Below, in pieces: positions 14,641-23,256 of a stretch of DNA of 64,000 nucleotides. Source of the stretch: Bacteroidales bacterium (GTDB taxonomy: Bacteria > Bacteroidota > Bacteroidia > Bacteroidales > UBA932); assembly GCA_017962375.1 (NCBI GenBank), contig JAGCVJ010000017.1:1-64000 (forward strand), given 5' to 3'. A model generated the notes under the pieces. The model did no database searches, was not told the DNA's origin, and saw only the letters and a list, made by a program, of their open reading frames with translations. The first letter of the stretch is position 1, and each line of letters begins with the position of its first letter. A program made the position numbers and the translations under genes.

Positions 14641-15846
14641 TTATTCTTCCATAAACAGTTCTCCTTTGAGATAGGCTATTCTATCGGTAGCAAATTCATA
14701 GCCTTTGGAGCCTGGCTTGGCAACAGCCAGGTACTTCTTATACCAGGCGATAGCCTGCTTGTAGTCTTTTTTCTGCTCATAGCAGTATGCTATAGTGGTA
14801 AGGGCCTGAATATACTTGGGATAATACTTGTATGCCTCTTTATAGTGCTCAATTGCCTTGTCCCAGGATCTCATTGAACGATAGTAACCCAGTCCATACT
14901 GTTGGTGGATGCGATACATTGTGGCTGAATCCGGCAGAATCATTTCCAATGCCTTGTCCAGCCAAGGCTTGACCTCCCCATCAAAAGACCGGAGCGCTTC
15001 CTGCTTCACGGCTGCGATGGAATAGGCCAGATTAAAGTCGTTGGAATCAATCCGCCAGGCAGCGGTCAGTTCCTTCTCGGCCTGGGCAATCATATTTGTA
15101 TGCCAATAGCTCTGGCCCAGATAATAGTGAATCGGATAAGTGTCATTGCCGATATCCTCCTGCCTTTGGAGAACGGAAATCGTTGATTCATAATCTCCTT
15201 TGCGGTAATGTGCAAGGCCTTGAAGCGGGGCTATAACGATATTGTCAGGATCTTCAGTAAGGAAAGCCTTCGACAGGTCAATGGCCCCGTCATAGTCTTC
15301 CTCATTAATCAAGACAATCATTGCCTTGGACAGAACATTCTCATTCATCGGCTTGTAAGCCAGGGCCCGCCTGTAGTACCACAGGGCTGAATCAGGCTTT
15401 TCAATCTGGCGGAATCCGTCGCCGATTAAGCTCAGTACAGCGGGAATGGTATCCAGCTGCAATACATCCTTACCTGCCTGGATGCACTGCGGCCAGGCTT
15501 TGGTGCGGGAATGTATCTGCATCAGGCGGATCTTGTAAAGAATGTTGCCGGGAACAGCGGCGGAAAGCAGGAAGTAAGTACCCGCTGCCGTCTCATAATC
15601 ACCGCTTTGGAAATGGCAGTCTGCTAGCTCCGAAAGAACCTGTTCGTCAAACTTCTCCGGATTAACCAAAAATGAAAGCTTTTCTATAGCCTCGTCTGTC
15701 TTGTATATGCTCTTGAGATAGCGGGCTTCAGCCAGCACCCCCTTCCGAACATCCAGGGAATCCGGAGTCTGAGCCTGGGAAACACAAAGACTTCCAAGCA
15801 GTAAAAGACCAGTTATAACAATTCTATTCAAAAGGAATTTTGTCAT
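14641..15846 (-). CDS. Exported tetratricopeptide-repeat protein
   Basis: 401 residues. A signal peptide (IVITGLLLLGSLCVSQAQ) is followed by about nine TPR-like helical pairs; clear ones are DEQVLSELADCHFQSGDYETA, APLQGLAHYRKGDYES and YIQALTTIAYCYEQKKDY. TPR arrays bind partner proteins; the envelope partner here is unknown. The start codon lies only 4 nt from a TAACTTTG box, so the mRNA may be leaderless. It is divergent from the membrane protein at 15951. Confidence 0.88.
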   Translation of the reverse strand: MTKFLLNRIVITGLLLLGSLCVSQAQTPDSLDVRKGVLAEARYLKSIYKTDEAIEKLSFLVNPEKFDEQVLSELADCHFQSGDYETAAGTYFLLSAAVPGNILYKIRLMQIHSRTKAWPQCIQAGKDVLQLDTIPAVLSLIGDGFRQIEKPDSALWYYRRALAYKPMNENVLSKAMIVLINEEDYDGAIDLSKAFLTEDPDNIVIAPLQGLAHYRKGDYESTISVLQRQEDIGNDTYPIHYYLGQSYWHTNMIAQAEKELTAAWRIDSNDFNLAYSIAAVKQEALRSFDGEVKPWLDKALEMILPDSATMYRIHQQYGLGYYRSMRSWDKAIEHYKEAYKYYPKYIQALTTIAYCYEQKKDYKQAIAWYKKYLAVAKPGSKGYEFATDRIAYLKGELFMEE

Positions 15847-15850
15847 ACAA

Positions 15851-15858
15851 CAAAGTTA
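15851..15858 (-). promoter_or_regulatory. -7 box TAACTTTG, 4 nt from the TPR gene start
   Basis: Perfect TAnnTTTG match ending 4 nt upstream of the ATG at 15846. Confidence 0.55.
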
Positions 15859-15950
15859 CAAAATCCTTCACACATAGACTTTATTGGAGAAAATCTTGGA
15901 AAAATGGATATATCTGCCCATATTTGATATGTAAAACGGTATTATACAGG

Positions 15951-16550
15951 ATGAGAACTATTTCCTATATTTCCTTGTCGCTAACCCTAGCCTGGGCTTT
16001 CTGCCTTTGGCTTCCCAATAACTTGGCTTTTGCGATTATCTGGTTTTCATCCTTTTTATTGCCATTCTTAATCGCAGGTGATGTCTTTGCAATATACTAC
16101 ATGTGCCGTCATTGGAAAGAAAAAGGAGTTAAAGGCCTGGCTGGATTACTTGCTGCAATTATCGTCATTGTAGCTATAGGCCTCCATTCTCCCTGGAATT
16201 CAGTATCGGACAGAACTATGTCAAGACATTTCCACAAACATGAAAATGACTTGCGAGAATTAGTAAAATACGCCGAATCCCTAACAGATTCTGTCAGCCT
16301 CTCATTTCCATCTGATCCGATTCCGCAGGAAATACAAAAAGACGAATACGATCAAGTCATTTTACTGCTTGGGAAAACCCGTTGCAAGAAAATAACAACG
16401 TTCTCATTTTGGGATAAATGCACTTTAGTCTACTTCCGTCCTGCTGGCTTCAGCAGCCATGGATATCTCTTTCTCCCTGACGGTACCGTTAAAATACTTC
16501 ATTGGGATCCTCTTGGATCAGATTGGAGCGGTCTATACGACATTAATTAG
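15951..16550 (+). CDS. Membrane protein of unknown function
   Basis: 199 residues from the ATG at 15951; the frame upstream to 15840 is not protein-like. Three N-terminal hydrophobic segments (about 5-22, 24-46, 60-80) are followed by a soluble ~110-residue C-terminal part containing many aromatic and charged residues (FWDKCTLVYFRPAGFSS). No family is recognised. Its last 8 nt overlap the convergent gene ending at 16543. Confidence 0.6.
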   Translation: MRTISYISLSLTLAWAFCLWLPNNLAFAIIWFSSFLLPFLIAGDVFAIYYMCRHWKEKGVKGLAGLLAAIIVIVAIGLHSPWNSVSDRTMSRHFHKHENDLRELVKYAESLTDSVSLSFPSDPIPQEIQKDEYDQVILLLGKTRCKKITTFSFWDKCTLVYFRPAGFSSHGYLFLPDGTVKILHWDPLGSDWSGLYDIN

Positions 16551-17265
16551 CTCCGCGATGCCACATATTATACCAGCCTCGGCGAAGCCTTGCCCTGAAG
16601 CCCTGGCCCCAGAGTCCATAGTCATGATGTTTCTTGATTATCCCTTGAAACAATGCCTCCAAGTCATAGCAAACAAATTCTTCACCATCGTTGATTACTC
16701 CATAAGGTCCAATAACACTTGGCACCCAGAAATCTACACGATTTAATTTGACAAGCCTGTCAACCACTTCTTTAGACTCGCCACATTGATCATCCTTCCA
16801 GACGAATAATTTTCCTTTAGCATCAATCATCCTGTTTGGCATTAGAGTAAAGTAATCAATCTGAACATCTTCAAGCGAATACGTCGTTTCAAAATCTCCT
16901 TCGGAATAACAGGATTGAGTAACCGTCATTATAGTATCTGAAGTCTTGGACACCCAAGTCCAAATAACACAATTATCATCGGGTGAAGTCATATTCGGCT
17001 TGATGGTGGTATCCTTTGGGCTTACTATAGCACGGTAGTTATTGTGATCCCCATCATTTGCCTTTGAGCAAACACTAATTAGTTTATTCCCAATACTGAT
17101 ATCAAACACTTCAGAAGTAGAAAGAAAACGCTTTTCGTGGCGGATCAGGTCATTGACCACTTGTGATACCGCACGGTCAATACTATCCCGAGACTGTGCA
17201 TTGCAAACCGCTGAGCACAAACACAAAAAAGACAATATGGAAAGTGCTCTTCTCAGATGTATCAT
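16543..17265 (-). CDS. Exported protein of unknown function
   Basis: 240 residues from the ATG at 17265 (MIHLRRALSILSFL...); a TTG nine bases upstream is less likely. The signal peptide ends near CNAQS. The mature part has several Trp and Cys residues (CVIWTWVSKT, DDQCGESKEVV) and a basic C-terminal tail (FRARLRRGWYNMWHRG). Nothing recognised. Last gene of the GNAT-nitroreductase-peptidase-phosphatase run, 13 nt after the phosphatase stop. Confidence 0.65.
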   Translation of the reverse strand: MIHLRRALSILSFLCLCSAVCNAQSRDSIDRAVSQVVNDLIRHEKRFLSTSEVFDISIGNKLISVCSKANDGDHNNYRAIVSPKDTTIKPNMTSPDDNCVIWTWVSKTSDTIMTVTQSCYSEGDFETTYSLEDVQIDYFTLMPNRMIDAKGKLFVWKDDQCGESKEVVDRLVKLNRVDFWVPSVIGPYGVINDGEEFVCYDLEALFQGIIKKHHDYGLWGQGFRARLRRGWYNMWHRGAN

Positions 17266-17278
17266 AACAGGCAAAGAA

Positions 17279-19240
17279 TTAGTGAGGCAATACTCTAATC
17301 ACCAGCATAGTAAGGTCATCGCTCTGCTCAGCTTCACCGACAAATGCTTCAACTGCTTCCCTTACATGTGCGGTAACGTCTTTGGATGAAGCGCTGACTT
17401 TGAGACCGGCCAGAGAGGAAAGAACTCTATCCTCTCCGAAAAGTAAACCGTCGGAGCGAGTGGCCTCTGTAAGCCCGTCTGTATAAAGCAGAAGGACTGT
17501 TCCTGGTGAAAGCGCGGTTTCCTGAAGAGTGTATTTCCAGTCAGCGATTATACCCACTGGCACATTTGCGTCTGCCTGAAGCACTTGAGGTTTGCCATCC
17601 TTCAGCAAAATAGGAGCGTTGTGGCCTGCATTGCAGTACTTCAGCTCTCCTGTTTCCAGATTAAGCTCTCCAACAAAGAACGTTACAAACATCATGTTCT
17701 CGTTGCGAGAAGCCATGGAAGTATTAATTACTGATATCAGTTTGTCCGGGCTGTCGGCAGAGGCAGACAAAGTACGGAACATGGAACTGATTACGGCCAT
17801 TACTAATGAAGCCGGAACGCCTTTGCCGGAAACGTCTCCTATGCAGAAATAAAGCTTGTTGTCACGAATGCAGAAGTCATAAAGGTCTCCACCAACGGCT
17901 TTTGCAGGAACAATGCTGCCCCAGATGTCAATATCGTTCCTGTCGGGGTAGGCCGGCCAAGTCATCGGGAGCATAGACATCTGGATATTCCTTGCAACAT
18001 CCAGCTCGTTCTCCATAGAAGCCTTCTGGGCAGTGGTTTCGGTAAGATCCGCAATGTACTTGGAAAGAGAATGCTGCATATTGTCGAAGGAATCGCGGAG
18101 CAGACGTATCTCGTCCTCGCTCTTGATTGCAGGGAGCTTTGTGTCAAACTTACCGTGGGCAACTTCAGTGGCGGAACCAGCAAGCTGCACCAGCGGCTTT
18201 GTAAACCTCTTTATAGCTCTGCGGCAGATTCTTGACACGAGCAGCAACCCCAAAAGCATGAGGATGAGTATGAGGCACCCCAAGGTGATAGCAGGCCCCA
18301 GCAGACTCTTTATCGGCACTGCTATGGCCATAGACCATCCTGTATTCGAAACAGGTGCGTAAAAGACGTCATACCGGCGGCCGTCCATCTTGACCATCTC
18401 TTCACCTTTCTGTCCGGCACACATAGCTTCCCCAAGCTCCCGGTAATTGTCTGATGTGCCTTTATCTGCAAAATCTATGAAGTTATAGGCTCCAAGGTAA
18501 CGCTCCATATCAGGATGTGCAATGTATTCACCATGTGGCCCTAAAATGAAGCTGTAAATGCCCTGTCCTTTCTCCCTGACCGACTTTGGCAGCACGCCAA
18601 CGTTGTTTTCGCTAATGTCAATGTCGCGAAGAAGATTGGCCAGCCAATCAAGAGATATGTCAGCGCCGAAAACTCCGGCAAGCTTTCCTTGAGGATCAGT
18701 TATCGGCAAAATGTAGGTGCACAGCAAAGTGCCCGCACCGTCTTTGTCCAGGTAAGGGCTGGACCAGCTTCCACCTTTAGAAGACAAGCCCGTCTTGAAC
18801 CATTCCGTATTGTGGTAGTCATGGGAAGCAGAGCCAATATCGTGAACATACGGCTTGTTATCAACGATTTGTGCATACGGTTCAAACCACCTTCCCTTGC
18901 TTGGGAAATACTCGGGAACAAACCCAATCCCGCATCCTGTAAGGTTGCGGTTCACATCTATTTCATACTCCAGCGTGCTTATTATAAGTTCAGGCGATGT
19001 AATATGCCATTTGACCTCATCGGCTATATTCAAGCCGGAGATTTCCACTTTCTCAAGATTCGCGGTAATATTGCGGCTAATGTTTCCAATTGCATCGGCA
19101 AAGTGCTCTTTATAAGAAGAATAGACGCCGGCTATTGTTAAAACGGAAGCCAACAGTGAAATGATAATCATTATAACCAGAAATATGATAATGATAGTTC
19201 TGGTCAATCTGCTGGAGAAGGATTTCAAACGTTTGCCCAT
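17279..19240 (-). CDS. Cache-HAMP-PP2C (SpoIIE/RsbU-type) sensor phosphatase
   Basis: 653 residues. TM1 (about 14-38) and TM2 (about 314-336) enclose a periplasmic dCache-like sensor (40-310; CGIGFVPEYFPSKGRWFEPY, GVFGADISLDWL). HAMP at 337-390 and a short helix lead to a PP2C/SpoIIE domain (about 415-653) with the metal-binding VGGDLYDF (450), GDVSGKG (468), CNAGHNAPILL, LYTDGLTEA and QSDDLTML. Such proteins dephosphorylate anti-sigma-antagonist proteins in partner-switching. No anti-sigma/antagonist pair is visible nearby, so the target is unknown. A fragment of a paralogue's N-terminus survives at 5595-5828. A TATATTTG box is at 19260-19267. Confidence 0.92.
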   Translation of the reverse strand: MGKRLKSFSSRLTRTIIIIFLVIMIIISLLASVLTIAGVYSSYKEHFADAIGNISRNITANLEKVEISGLNIADEVKWHITSPELIISTLEYEIDVNRNLTGCGIGFVPEYFPSKGRWFEPYAQIVDNKPYVHDIGSASHDYHNTEWFKTGLSSKGGSWSSPYLDKDGAGTLLCTYILPITDPQGKLAGVFGADISLDWLANLLRDIDISENNVGVLPKSVREKGQGIYSFILGPHGEYIAHPDMERYLGAYNFIDFADKGTSDNYRELGEAMCAGQKGEEMVKMDGRRYDVFYAPVSNTGWSMAIAVPIKSLLGPAITLGCLILILMLLGLLLVSRICRRAIKRFTKPLVQLAGSATEVAHGKFDTKLPAIKSEDEIRLLRDSFDNMQHSLSKYIADLTETTAQKASMENELDVARNIQMSMLPMTWPAYPDRNDIDIWGSIVPAKAVGGDLYDFCIRDNKLYFCIGDVSGKGVPASLVMAVISSMFRTLSASADSPDKLISVINTSMASRNENMMFVTFFVGELNLETGELKYCNAGHNAPILLKDGKPQVLQADANVPVGIIADWKYTLQETALSPGTVLLLYTDGLTEATRSDGLLFGEDRVLSSLAGLKVSASSKDVTAHVREAVEAFVGEAEQSDDLTMLVIRVLPH

Positions 19241-19259
19241 AAGAATGCGTATATCACAT

Positions 19260-19267
19260 CAAATATA
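19260..19267 (-). promoter_or_regulatory. -7 box TATATTTG before the sensor phosphatase
   Basis: Matches TAnnTTTG, 19 nt upstream of the ATG at 19240; an internal promoter within the minus-strand run. Confidence 0.45.
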
Positions 19268-19277
19268 GCAAATAAGT

Positions 19278-19631
19278 TTATTTATATGAATGCAGGCGGA
19301 ATGAAAAGTTACCCTTGCTGTCGAGGTATGTTACGGCATCGTCAAGAATTGAATTCTTTCGGGCCTCTTCCATATCCGAATGGAAAAGTATGTCCACAAA
19401 CGTTTCCAGAGCGTTGTCGCTGATCTTCTCTTTTTCAACAAGATACAGGACAGGATTATCTTGTTCAAGCACTTTCTCAATGCTGAATGGAAGCTCTATT
19501 TTCTCCGACTCTGCCTTGATGTCATCCAGAGTGTAATTAGGCAATGACTTGGAGAAAAGCCCAAGGCGCTGGGCTATCTTGAGCATCATCTCGCCTATTC
19601 TGTCTATCTCTCTGATTAACAAGTCTTCCAT
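19278..19631 (-). CDS. Unknown small cytoplasmic protein
   Basis: 117 residues, no signal peptide and no membrane helix; mostly helical with alternating charge (MEDLLIREIDRIGEMMLKIA, SDNALETFVDILFHSDMEEA). The N-terminus resembles small proteins annotated as DUF in other gut bacteria, but I cannot name one. It lies 3 nt after the C1 peptidase and 37 nt before the phosphatase, in the same direction. Confidence 0.6.
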   Translation of the reverse strand: MEDLLIREIDRIGEMMLKIAQRLGLFSKSLPNYTLDDIKAESEKIELPFSIEKVLEQDNPVLYLVEKEKISDNALETFVDILFHSDMEEARKNSILDDAVTYLDSKGNFSFRLHSYK

Positions 19632-19634
19632 TGG

Positions 19635-20732
19635 TTAATTAGTTTTCTTGCTAAGGGCTTTGGGCAATGCGTTGCGGTTGAGGAAGATGTATGTGGTGTT
19701 GAGGGCAATGTAGTCGCGGGACATATACCAGATACCGCTATAGTATCCGCTCTTGCCCCAGGAGTTCTTAACCAGATAAAAAGGCTTTCCCTTTTCGTCG
19801 ATAGCCTTGCCGTAAATCAGCATCACGTGGTCATAGGTGAAGCGCCAGTCGTCCCACTGCTCCTGACGGAGTTCCTGAGTAGGAATCACGCCGTCAGGCA
19901 GATCGGCAAGACCCTTGCGGGAGAAGTCTCCGGAAACGTCTCCGCCCCATGCAACCGTATATCCTTTATCCAGAGCCTTGTCCAGGACATCCATCAGCTC
20001 ATCGATCGGAATGTTATAGCTTGGCCTGAGCCTCCACTTGTAAGGAGATTCTATCACAAACCACTGGTTAAAAGGATGATGCGTGAAACTGGTGAGGCTT
20101 ACATAATCGTTGAGAACAAGCCCGAGGCTTTCTGCGAATGACTTAGGAGTGTAGGTCTTGCCTTCATACTCAAAGGTCTCAGGGGATTTGCCAACATATT
20201 TTTCAATGACTGCCTGGACGCTGTCCCTCCAGCCTGGAAGAGGCTCCTTAGTGCTGTATCTTACAAAACTGCGAACCTTGTTCTCCAGCTCAGGGAAAAA
20301 GACCTTGAAGTTGGCCAGCGAATCCCCTGTGAGCGAGCCAGGAGCAGGCATGGCGTCTTCAGGGCAGATGCCGTAGTTGCGGATCACTTCCAGCACGTCT
20401 TCACAGGAACCGCCCTCCGAAATCTGGCTGTAGCCGTGCATGCGCACATAATGTGTGGCGCAGTCCATATAGTCTTTATTGACCACAAACATCTCGCAAA
20501 GGTCGTATGTCTTCCCTGTTTTTCTAAGGATCTCGCTCTCAAAGAATCCCAGAGTGGCAAAGTCCCAGCAGGTACCGCTGCGGTACTGGTTCTTGACGCT
20601 TGTAATCGGGTTTTCCTTTAAAACCTTGAACGTTTTCCGGGCCTCTGTATTTGAAGCCCCTGCTATCAGGTTTTCCTGTGCCGATGCACTTGCTGAAAGC
20701 AGCAGCAATGCGGCAATAATCAATCTTCTCAT
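19635..20732 (-). CDS. Exported C1-family cysteine peptidase (bleomycin-hydrolase-like)
   Basis: 365 residues with signal peptide MRRLIIAALLLLSASASAQ. The catalytic triad is visible: Cys55 in RSGTCWDFAT, His302 in TYDHVMLIYG and Asn323 in VKNSWGKSGY, with Gln49 (VKNQYRSG) for the oxyanion hole. This is the aminopeptidase C / bleomycin hydrolase branch, here exported and shorter than the ~450-residue cytosolic forms. Probably degrades peptides in the periplasm or outside. It follows the nitroreductase by 12 nt. Confidence 0.9.
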   Translation of the reverse strand: MRRLIIAALLLLSASASAQENLIAGASNTEARKTFKVLKENPITSVKNQYRSGTCWDFATLGFFESEILRKTGKTYDLCEMFVVNKDYMDCATHYVRMHGYSQISEGGSCEDVLEVIRNYGICPEDAMPAPGSLTGDSLANFKVFFPELENKVRSFVRYSTKEPLPGWRDSVQAVIEKYVGKSPETFEYEGKTYTPKSFAESLGLVLNDYVSLTSFTHHPFNQWFVIESPYKWRLRPSYNIPIDELMDVLDKALDKGYTVAWGGDVSGDFSRKGLADLPDGVIPTQELRQEQWDDWRFTYDHVMLIYGKAIDEKGKPFYLVKNSWGKSGYYSGIWYMSRDYIALNTTYIFLNRNALPKALSKKTN

Positions 20733-20744
20733 AATATGTTTATT

Positions 20745-21374
20745 CTACCACTGTTCCCAATGGATGTTCTCCGGCTTCCACTTGTCTTTTGGCTTAGGAT
20801 TTTCGGCAGGAACGCCAATCGGGATAACGCAGAGAATCTTTATGTTATCCGGAATTCCAAGTGCCTGGGCGATAGGAGCAATCCTCTCTTCTGCAGGATA
20901 GCCTGCTGTCCAAACAGCGCCGAGGCCCAAAGCGTGAACTGCCAGCAGAATATTCTCGGCAGCGGCGGAGCAGTCCTCGTACCAGAACATGTTAGGAACT
21001 TCTTTTTCAGGAGCGTCCGGCTGTCCGAATGGTCTTCTCATTACGGTTGTCTGGCCGCATACAACAATCACTGCACCGGCTGTGGTAAACATCTTACTTC
21101 TTGGGCCTGCGCCAAACACCTTTGCCATCTTGTCCTTGTCGGTGACAACAACAAAGCGCCAAGGCTGGCCGTTCATTGCGGTAGGAGCAGCCATTCCGGC
21201 TTTCAGAATGGTTTCCAGATTCTCCTTTGAAACCGGATCTCCGGTGAAACTGCGGACACTGGTCCTGGACATGATTACATCCATAGCACTCTTGTCCTGT
21301 GCCTGTGCCTGGGAGCCGCACAGAAGCATTACCGCCAAGGCTGCCATAATGCTGATTGTTCTTAAAGTTTTCAT
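20745..21374 (-). CDS. Nitroreductase-family protein with signal peptide
   Basis: 209 residues from the ATG at 21374 (MKTLRTISIMAALAV...). A signal peptide ends near QAQAQDK. The FMN-binding nitroreductase domain shows RTSVRSFTGDPVSKENLETI, AAPTAMNGQPWRFVVV, and the C-terminal GLGAVWTAGYP and KPKDKW. Exported nitroreductases are unusual since FMN is made in the cytoplasm. Physiological substrate unknown. Its ATG is 1 nt after the GNAT stop, so co-translation is likely. Confidence 0.9.
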   Translation of the reverse strand: MKTLRTISIMAALAVMLLCGSQAQAQDKSAMDVIMSRTSVRSFTGDPVSKENLETILKAGMAAPTAMNGQPWRFVVVTDKDKMAKVFGAGPRSKMFTTAGAVIVVCGQTTVMRRPFGQPDAPEKEVPNMFWYEDCSAAAENILLAVHALGLGAVWTAGYPAEERIAPIAQALGIPDNIKILCVIPIGVPAENPKPKDKWKPENIHWEQW

Positions 21375-21375
21375 C

Positions 21376-21912
21376 TTATTTGATATTTGGGGTTCTGTCA
21401 AGTCTCATTATTCTTACCGGGCGTTTGTCGCCTCCATAAAGGAAATCGCAGTACTGGGTCTTCCCGGTATCCAGGAATCCGCATTTTTCCATCACTCTCC
21501 GCGATGCAGGGTTGTCTATGAAATAGTCACACCAAAGTGTTCGGAATCCTTTCTCGTTGAAGCAATAGTCAATCATCAGATTCAAGGCCTCGGAGCAGAT
21601 GCCTTTGTTCCAATATGGCTTGGCCACCCAGTATCCAGCTTCAGCCTCGCCCTCATTCATTTCTATATTACTCTCACCTTTAATCATATAGCCAATGCAT
21701 CCGATAATCTCGCCGGTTTCCTTGAGAACAATGGCCCAGGTGCGGTCGTTGCTGAAAAAGGAACGGATAACCTGCAGGCTGTCCTCTACGCTTTTGTGAG
21801 GCGGCCAGCCGGCACGGATGCCGATCTCAGGCTCAGAAGCGTACTTGAACAGAGCCTTAGCGTCTGATTCTTTCCATAAGCGGAGCAATATTCTTTCCGT
21901 TTCCATCTGCAT
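21376..21912 (-). CDS. GNAT-family N-acetyltransferase (RimJ/RimL type)
   Basis: 178 residues. METERILLRLWKESDAKAL is the RimJ/RimL-type start and GYWVAKPYWNKGICSEALNL is the acetyl-CoA pyrophosphate loop (Q/RxxGxG/A region). Cytoplasmic; likely acetylates a protein terminus or small amine. First gene of the minus-strand run to 16543; divergent from the esterase at 21955. Confidence 0.9.
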   Translation of the reverse strand: MQMETERILLRLWKESDAKALFKYASEPEIGIRAGWPPHKSVEDSLQVIRSFFSNDRTWAIVLKETGEIIGCIGYMIKGESNIEMNEGEAEAGYWVAKPYWNKGICSEALNLMIDYCFNEKGFRTLWCDYFIDNPASRRVMEKCGFLDTGKTQYCDFLYGGDKRPVRIMRLDRTPNIK

Positions 21913-21917
21913 ATTAT

Positions 21918-21925
21918 TATCTTTG
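21918..21925 (+). promoter_or_regulatory. -7 box TATCTTTG for the esterase
   Basis: Perfect TAnnTTTG, 29 nt upstream of the ATG at 21955. Confidence 0.5.
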
Positions 21926-21954
21926 TAAATATAGTAAAGTTTTATTTTTTAAAC

Positions 21955-23241
21955 ATGAAAAGGTTAACCCTAATTTCAATCCTCCTGACTGTTTTCACTA
22001 TGGCCGTTGCACAGCCATCCAAGCAGTTTATAACAGTTTACGCAGAGCCAAATCATTCAGACTGGACATACAAATGCGGTGAAACAGCGGAGTTTACACT
22101 GTTTGCAGTAAAGGAAAACTCCCGTATGCCACTAACTGAGATAGAATACAGCTGGGGCCCGGAAAAGCTCAAGGCAGAAAAGACCGGAAAGGTTAAGACA
22201 GACAAGGACGGATTTGCCAGGATAAAGGTGCCAGGACGCAATAAGCCCGGCTTTACAACAGTGAATGTCAGCGTATTCTATGAGGGAAAGAAATACAGCG
22301 GAATGACAAATATAGGCTTTGACCCATATAAGATTGAGCCTACTACAACCCTTCCCGAAGATTTTGAAGCCTTCTGGAATGAAGCCAAAGAAAAGGCGGC
22401 AAAAGTGCCTATGCTGGTTCGCGAGAGATATGCTCCACAGGAAAGTGATGACAGGATTGATGTCTATTATGTGAGAATACAATCATACCGTCCGGGAAAT
22501 TATGTCTATGGTGTGCTTTCTGTTCCAAAGACCGAAGGAAAAAAGCCTGCCATTCTGCGCCTTCCGGGGGCGGCTGTAAGAAAGTTCAGCGGCATCGATC
22601 CGCTTGCATACGAGGGCTTTACAGTGTTGAATATTGGCGTTCACGGCATTCCGGTAGACCAGGATCCTGAGATTTACCGCCAGCTGGAAAATGGGGCTAT
22701 GTCGGGCTATGTTCTCAAGGGTATTGAAAATCGCGATACCTATTATTACAAGCGTTCCTATCTGGGATGCGTCAGGGCCGTGGATTACCTGTGCAGCAGA
22801 GAAGATGTAGACGCATCCAGAATAGCCTGTTACGGTGGAAGCCAAGGCGGAATGCTGTCAATTGTTACAGCGGCTCTGGACAAGAGAATCAGCGCTCTGT
22901 TTGCTTATTTCCCTGCCTTCTGCGATGTTACAGGCTACTATTACGGACGAAGCGGCGGATGGCCTCACTTGTTTTTAGACCGCAGCGACCCACTGATTGA
23001 AAAGAAGATTGAGGTTTCCAAGTATTACGATGTAGTCAACTTTGCCCGTTTTCTCTCTCAGCCTGGATTCTATGCCTGGGGCTTCAACGATATTGTTTGC
23101 TGCCCTTCTTCCACTTTCTCCGCCTACAATGTGATCAGCGCCCCCAAGACACTTCGCGTGGCCCACGACACAGGACACTGGCTGTATCCGTGGCAGAGTG
23201 CAGAGGCTCTGAAGTGGCTCAAAGCCCAATTCGGCATGTAA
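21955..23241 (+). CDS. Exported acetylxylan esterase-like alpha/beta hydrolase (AXE1 family)
   Basis: 428 residues. A signal peptide (LISILLTVFTMAVAQ) is followed by an Ig-like N-terminal domain (about 20-125) and the AXE1/cephalosporin-C-deacetylase fold (TLPEDFEAFWNEA, KKPAILRLPGAAV). The nucleophile Ser lies in CYGGSQGGMLS; the Asp is probably in AWGFNDIVC and the His in VAHDTGHW. Probably removes acetyl groups from xylan or acetylated sugars outside the cytoplasm. No neighbouring glycoside hydrolase or SusCD pair. Convergent with the acyl-CoA synthetase. Confidence 0.9.
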   Translation: MKRLTLISILLTVFTMAVAQPSKQFITVYAEPNHSDWTYKCGETAEFTLFAVKENSRMPLTEIEYSWGPEKLKAEKTGKVKTDKDGFARIKVPGRNKPGFTTVNVSVFYEGKKYSGMTNIGFDPYKIEPTTTLPEDFEAFWNEAKEKAAKVPMLVRERYAPQESDDRIDVYYVRIQSYRPGNYVYGVLSVPKTEGKKPAILRLPGAAVRKFSGIDPLAYEGFTVLNIGVHGIPVDQDPEIYRQLENGAMSGYVLKGIENRDTYYYKRSYLGCVRAVDYLCSREDVDASRIACYGGSQGGMLSIVTAALDKRISALFAYFPAFCDVTGYYYGRSGGWPHLFLDRSDPLIEKKIEVSKYYDVVNFARFLSQPGFYAWGFNDIVCCPSSTFSAYNVISAPKTLRVAHDTGHWLYPWQSAEALKWLKAQFGM

Positions 23242-23256
23242 GGTGTTTCTTAATCG

